Assembly (NCBI GenBank): GCA_002291855.1
Contig: DBAW01000254.1
Span: 1-8,879 of the forward strand
Direction of reading: 5' to 3'
From: Sphingomonas sp. UBA1000
Lineage (GTDB): Bacteria; Pseudomonadota; Alphaproteobacteria; Sphingomonadales; Sphingomonadaceae
DNA: 8,879 bases
Shown: in pieces, positions 5,634 to 8,879 of the stretch
Layout of the letters: each line of letters starts with the position of its first letter
Numbering within the stretch: position 1 is the first letter of the stretch
The notes under the pieces: model-generated
The model's input: only the letters and a program-made list of their open reading frames with translations
What the model was told of the DNA's origin: nothing
Database searches by the model: none
Position numbers and translations under genes: made by a program

Positions 5634-6819
5634 GGCTGAAGGACCGGCCACCCCTGCCGCCCCCCGGCCGCTGGCGGGGGTGAAGGTGCTCGAACTGGCG
5701 CGCATTCTGGCCGGCCCCTGGGCCGGGCAGATGCTCGCCGATCTGGGCGCGGACGTCATCAAGGTCGAACGGCGCGGCGCGGGCGACGACACGCGCGGCT
5801 GGGGTCCGCCCTTCGTCACCGGGGCCGATGGCGCGCCGATCTCGGCCGCCTATTTCCACGCCTGCAATCGCGGCAAACGCTCGATCACCGCGGATTTCGA
5901 CGATCCCGCCGACCGGGCGCGGCTGGCCGAGCTGGCGGCCGGGGCCGATATCGTCATCGAGAATTTCAAGACCGGCGGGCTGGTCCGCTACGGCCTCGAT
6001 GCCGAAACGCTGACGGCGGCCCATCCCCGGCTGATCTATTGCTCGATCACCGGCTTTGGCCAGACCGGGCCTTATGCGGCGCGCCCCGGCTATGACTATC
6101 TGATCCAGGCGATGGGCGGGCTGATGAGCATCACCGGCGAGCCGGGGCGCGAGCCGCAGCGCGTCGGCGTCGCGGTGGTCGATCTGTTCACCGGCACCTA
6201 TGCGACCAGCGCCATTCTGGCCGCGCTCCACCGCCGCCACGACACCGGGCGCGGCGCGGTGATCGACATGGCGCTGTTCGACGTGCAGGCGGCGATGCTC
6301 GCCAATCAGGCGATGAACCATCTGGTCGGCGGCGAGGTGCCGGGGCTGATGGGCAATGCCCATCCCAATGTCGCCCCCTATCAGCCCTTTCCGACGCAGG
6401 ACGGGCATGTGATCGTCGCGGTGGGCAATGACGGGCAATTCGCCCGATTTGCCCGCATCATCGGCCTGCCCGAACTGGCCGAGGATCCTGCATTTGCGAC
6501 CAATGCCGGGCGCATCGCCGCGCGCGCGCGGCTGGTGCCGCTGATCGCCGCAGCGACGGCGCGGATGCCGCGCGCGGCGCTGCTGGCCGCGATGACCGAG
6601 GCCGGCGTGCCGGGCGGCCCGATCAACGACATCGCCCAGGCGCTCAGCGATCCGCAGGCGGTGGCGCGCGGGCTGGTGCGTCCGCTCGCCGCGCCGCATG
6701 TCGCGGGCGGCACCCTGCCGCAGGTGCGCGGGCCGATGGTGATCGACGGCGCGCCGATGATGGCCGAACGCGCCCCGCCGATGCTGGGCGCGGACGACGC
6801 CGACTGGCGCTGGCGCTAG
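5620..6819 (+). CDS. Family III (CaiB/BaiF) CoA-transferase, probably succinyl-CoA:glutarate
   Basis: Family III CoA-transferases move CoA between carboxylic acids through an enzyme-bound anhydride on a conserved aspartate. The 399-residue protein opens the family domain with LAGVKVLELARILAGPWAGQ (18-37), then LADLGADVIKVE (39-50), CNRGKRSITADF (82-93), PRLIYCSITGFGQTGPYAAR (136-155) and PGYDYLIQAMGGLMSITGEP (156-175). Asp188 in VGVAVVDLFTGTYA is the likely catalytic residue. A typical C-terminal segment follows (GVPGGPIND, 329-337). Overlap with gcdH by 14 bases suggests that it supplies glutaryl-CoA from glutarate and succinyl-CoA, like human SUGCT and GcdG of Pseudomonas; this specificity is inferred from context only. 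The start at 5620 lies within the last gcdH codons and has no strong ribosome binding site, consistent with reinitiation. Family membership is secure, substrate less so. Confidence 0.92.
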   Translation: MPFSEAEGPATPAAPRPLAGVKVLELARILAGPWAGQMLADLGADVIKVERRGAGDDTRGWGPPFVTGADGAPISAAYFHACNRGKRSITADFDDPADRARLAELAAGADIVIENFKTGGLVRYGLDAETLTAAHPRLIYCSITGFGQTGPYAARPGYDYLIQAMGGLMSITGEPGREPQRVGVAVVDLFTGTYATSAILAALHRRHDTGRGAVIDMALFDVQAAMLANQAMNHLVGGEVPGLMGNAHPNVAPYQPFPTQDGHVIVAVGNDGQFARFARIIGLPELAEDPAFATNAGRIAARARLVPLIAAATARMPRAALLAAMTEAGVPGGPINDIAQALSDPQAVARGLVRPLAAPHVAGGTLPQVRGPMVIDGAPMMAERAPPMLGADDADWRWR

Positions 6820-6820
6820 A

Positions 6821-6864
6821 GCATTTTCAAGCCGGCTAGACTCACCCGGCGACTGGGAAAATGC
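6821..6864. repeat. Imperfect inverted repeat, possible dispersed element or terminator
   Basis: GCATTTTC (6821-6828) pairs perfectly with GAAAATGC (6857-6864). Inside, GCCGG (6831-6835) pairs with CCGGC (6846-6850) around a ten-base loop, giving a two-part hairpin with unequal internal bulges. It begins one base after the CoA-transferase stop and lies between two convergent genes. The left edge GAGCATTTTC resembles the start of short intergenic palindromes common in alphaproteobacterial genomes, which is a recollection and not a database match. It could terminate transcription in both directions: each arm offers a four-T stretch on one strand. Confidence 0.6.
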
Positions 6865-6901
6865 GGCAAATCAGAGGTCTGGAGAGGTTTCGCGGCGGGG
6901 A

Positions 6902-7786
6902 TCACCCCCGCCGCCGCATCAGCCCTTCCTGCGTGACGCTGGCGACCAGCCGGCCGTCGCGCGCGAAGATCTTGCCCCGGTTGAAGCCGCGCCCGCGCCC
7001 GCCCCAGGGGCTGTCCATCGCATAGAGCAGCCAGTCATCGACGCGGACATCGTCATGAAACCACAGCGCATGATCGAGGCTGGCCGTCTGCACGCCCGGC
7101 TGCACCCAGCTGAGCCCGTGCGGGCGCATGCCGGTGCCGAGCAGCATCATGTCGGATGCCCAGGCGAGCATCGCCCGGTGCATGTCCGGCCCGCCCGTGA
7201 CCGGGGCCTGGGCGCGGAACCAGACATTCTGCACCGGCGGATGCGCATCGGCCTCCAGCGGGGTCCAGGGGCTGGCATGGCGGATGTCGAACGGGCGCGG
7301 CCGGGTGAAGAAATCGCGCAGCCGCTCCGGCACCTGATCGGCGACCTGCAACCGCAGCTCCGCCTCCGGGGTCAGCGTCTCGGGCGGCGGCACGTCGGGC
7401 ATTTCATCCTGATGCGACAGGCCCTCTTCGCGCTTCTGGAACGATGCCGCCATGTTCAGGATCGGCTCGCCCTTCTGAAAGGCGATGATCCGCCGCGTGG
7501 AAAAGCTGCCGCCGTCATAGTCGCGGTTGACGCGCAGGATGATCGGCAGCTCCTCGTCGCCCGGGCGCATGAAATAGGCATGCAGCGAATGCGGCACCCG
7601 GTCGGGATCGACCGCCTGCACCCCGGCCATCAGCGCCTGGGCGATCACCTGACCGCCAAACACCCGGCCCCGCCCTTCGGGCTGGCGCCGGCCGCGATAC
7701 AGGTCGCGGTCCAGCTCCTCGACGGTCAGCAACTCCTCCAGCTGGGCGATCAGGCCGCTGGGGTCGGTCGCGCGTTTCTCGCTCAT
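6902..7786 (-). CDS. tesB: Acyl-CoA thioesterase II (TesB family)
   Basis: TesB enzymes hydrolyse acyl-CoA to free acid and CoA in the cytosol. The 294-residue product consists of two hotdog domains. The first contains GRGRVFGGQVIAQALMAGVQ (38-57), SLHAYFMRPGD (67-77) and SFSTRRIIAFQKG (94-106). The second has the active site: Asp212 in AWASDMMLLGTG, Ser236 in QTASLDHALWFH at the position of Thr228 in E. coli TesB, and Gln286 in VASVTQEGLMR. Ser for Thr is conservative and keeps the hydroxyl. The frame is open 13 codons further upstream, but the ATG at 7786 matches the usual family start. It shares one base with the stop of the upstream dehydrogenase-like gene (TGATG), indicating translational coupling. 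It may release CoA from intermediates or dead-end acyl-CoAs made by that operon; the substrate is not known. Confidence 0.93.
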   Translation of the reverse strand: MSEKRATDPSGLIAQLEELLTVEELDRDLYRGRRQPEGRGRVFGGQVIAQALMAGVQAVDPDRVPHSLHAYFMRPGDEELPIILRVNRDYDGGSFSTRRIIAFQKGEPILNMAASFQKREEGLSHQDEMPDVPPPETLTPEAELRLQVADQVPERLRDFFTRPRPFDIRHASPWTPLEADAHPPVQNVWFRAQAPVTGGPDMHRAMLAWASDMMLLGTGMRPHGLSWVQPGVQTASLDHALWFHDDVRVDDWLLYAMDSPWGGRGRGFNRGKIFARDGRLVASVTQEGLMRRRG

Positions 7787-8879
7787 CAATAGCCGCCCAT
7801 CCGCGCCAGCCGGTCCGCCGCCCAATTGGCATCGCCAAAGGCTTCGGCCAGCACCCGGGCGCGCTTCATGAAAAAGCCGATGTCATATTCATCGGTCATG
7901 CCGATGCCGCCATGCATCTGCACGCCTTCCTGCACGGCAAGCGTGGTCGCAAGCCCGGTCATCGCCTTGGCGACCAGCGCCGCCCGCTCGGCCCCGGCAT
8001 CGCCGGCATCGAGCAGCTGCTGCGCCTTGAGCACGGCGGCGCGCGCCACCTCCATCTCGCAGTAAAGATGCGCGGCGCGGTGCTGGAGCGCCTGAAAGCT
8101 GCCTATCGGCGCGCCGAATTGCTTGCGGTCCTTCAGATAGGCGGTGGTCATGTCCATCGCCCCGCCGCCGACGCCGAGCAGCTCTGCCGAGGCCGCCGCG
8201 CGCGTGGCCGACAGCAGCGCCGACAGCACGGCCCAGCCCTGGCCGACCTCGCCGATCACCTGATCGGCGGTCACCTCGACCCGGTCGAACGCCAGCGTCG
8301 CCGCAAGGCCGGCATCGGCCAGCCGCTCGGGCCGCGCCGACAGGCCGGCCGCGCCCTTGTCGAGCGCGAACAGCGTGATGCCGTCCTGCGTGCCCGGCTG
8401 GCCTTCGGTGCGCGCGGCGACGATGATCAGATCGGCGACATGGCCATGGGTCACGAACCGCTTGGTCCCCGACAGCGCAAAGCCGTTGCCCGACCGTTCG
8501 GCGGCCAGCGCGATCTGTTCGGGCCGGTGCTTGGCCCCTTCATCGATGGCGAGCGCCGCCACCGCCTCGCCGCGCGCGATGCGCCCGAACCAGTGCGACC
8601 GCAGTCCCTGACCGCCATGGCGCAGCGCCGTCACCGCGCCGACCGCCGTCGACAGGAAGGGCGAGGGGGTGAGGTTGCGGCCAATCTCCTCCAGCACCAC
8701 GCCCGCCTCGACATGGCCGAGGCCCAGCCCGCCATCGGCTTCGGGAATGAGGATCGCGGCAAAGCCCATTTCGGCAAACTGTTTCCACAGATCGGGCGAG
8801 AAGCCGACCGGATCGGCGGCATCGCGCAGCGCCCGCAGATGCGCGACCGGCGCGGTATCGCCCACGAACTGCCGCGCGC
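7786..8879 (-). CDS. Acyl-CoA dehydrogenase-like protein lacking the catalytic base, 5' end cut off
   Basis: About 364 codons are visible; the gene runs off the right edge. The GTG at 8865 is probably an internal Val, because the frame continues upstream as Ala-Arg-Gln-Phe. Residue numbers here count from that Val. The acyl-CoA dehydrogenase fold is clear: LWKQFAEMGFAAILIPEADG (26-45), GTKRFVTHGHVADLIIVAAR (133-152), YLKDRKQFGAPIGSFQALQH (243-262) and QMHGGIGMTDEYDIGFFMKR (316-335). At the usual base position, Tyr-Glu-Gly-Thr in most members, it reads Ala-Phe-Gly-Asp (342-345), so Glu is replaced by Phe343. The alternative Glu in helix G of isovaleryl-CoA dehydrogenase aligns with Thr221. It may be the inactive half of a heteromeric enzyme such as the mycobacterial ChsE pairs, with the partner beyond the edge. 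It overlaps tesB by one base. Confidence 0.88.
   Translation of the reverse strand, partial: ARQFVGDTAPVAHLRALRDAADPVGFSPDLWKQFAEMGFAAILIPEADGGLGLGHVEAGVVLEEIGRNLTPSPFLSTAVGAVTALRHGGQGLRSHWFGRIARGEAVAALAIDEGAKHRPEQIALAAERSGNGFALSGTKRFVTHGHVADLIIVAARTEGQPGTQDGITLFALDKGAAGLSARPERLADAGLAATLAFDRVEVTADQVIGEVGQGWAVLSALLSATRAAASAELLGVGGGAMDMTTAYLKDRKQFGAPIGSFQALQHRAAHLYCEMEVARAAVLKAQQLLDAGDAGAERAALVAKAMTGLATTLAVQEGVQMHGGIGMTDEYDIGFFMKRARVLAEAFGDANWAADRLARMGGY

Noticed and set aside
4326..5819. Long open frame (497 codons) on the minus strand over gcdH and the start of the CoA-transferase gene
   Set aside because: It is fully antisense to well-supported enzymes. Its composition, rich in Arg, Ala, Gly and His, is what a high-GC third-position bias produces, and it shows no family motif.
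5554..6699. Open frame (381 codons) antisense to the CoA-transferase gene
   Set aside because: It is a composition shadow with no recognisable domain, while the plus strand carries a complete family III CoA-transferase.
7055..7792. Plus-strand frame (245 codons) antisense to tesB
   Set aside because: TesB motifs and active-site residues on the minus strand explain the region.

Overview
The window reads as a stretch of chromosome from a high-GC alphaproteobacterium, most likely a member of the Sphingomonadales. The basis is the strong G/C bias at third codon positions, an L28 protein of the longer alphaproteobacterial type (95 residues), and the mix of a flagellar stator pair with CoA-dependent acid degradation genes. 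The genus cannot be fixed from sequence alone. Coding density is high, and I see no mobile element, rRNA, tRNA or CRISPR array.

Layout. Positions 1-236 are non-coding and hold a degenerate 29-bp tandem repeat and a weak CtrA-like site. They lead into motA and motB (237-2016, + strand), which encode the flagellar stator. An exported protein of the phytase-like esterase family follows (2104-3087, +). It converges on rpmB (ribosomal protein L28, 3168-3455, -), and a perfect 12-bp hairpin that could terminate both genes lies between them. rpmB is divergent from a 90-residue membrane-anchored protein of unknown function (3608-3880, +), and a recognisable rpmB promoter lies in the gap. Next come tadA (tRNA adenosine deaminase, 3928-4392, +), gcdH (glutaryl-CoA dehydrogenase, 4440-5633, +) and a family III CoA-transferase overlapping gcdH by 14 bases (5620-6819, +). 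A long imperfect inverted repeat (6821-6864) separates this block from two minus-strand genes: a TesB-type acyl-CoA thioesterase (6902-7786) and an acyl-CoA dehydrogenase-like protein (7786 to the window edge). These two share one base.

How the genes work together. MotA and MotB form the ion-driven stator of the flagellar motor. The CoA-transferase and GcdH form a compact glutarate module: glutarate is loaded with CoA from succinyl-CoA, then oxidised and decarboxylated to crotonyl-CoA, as at the end of lysine degradation. The thioesterase and dehydrogenase-like protein look like part of a second acyl-CoA operon that continues beyond the right edge. The dehydrogenase-like protein lacks the catalytic glutamate at both known positions, which suggests it works with an active partner.

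Nothing here is clearly a new biological system. The items most worth a second look are the dehydrogenase-like protein without its base, the inverted repeat at 6821-6864, the tandem repeat upstream of motA and the small anchored protein.
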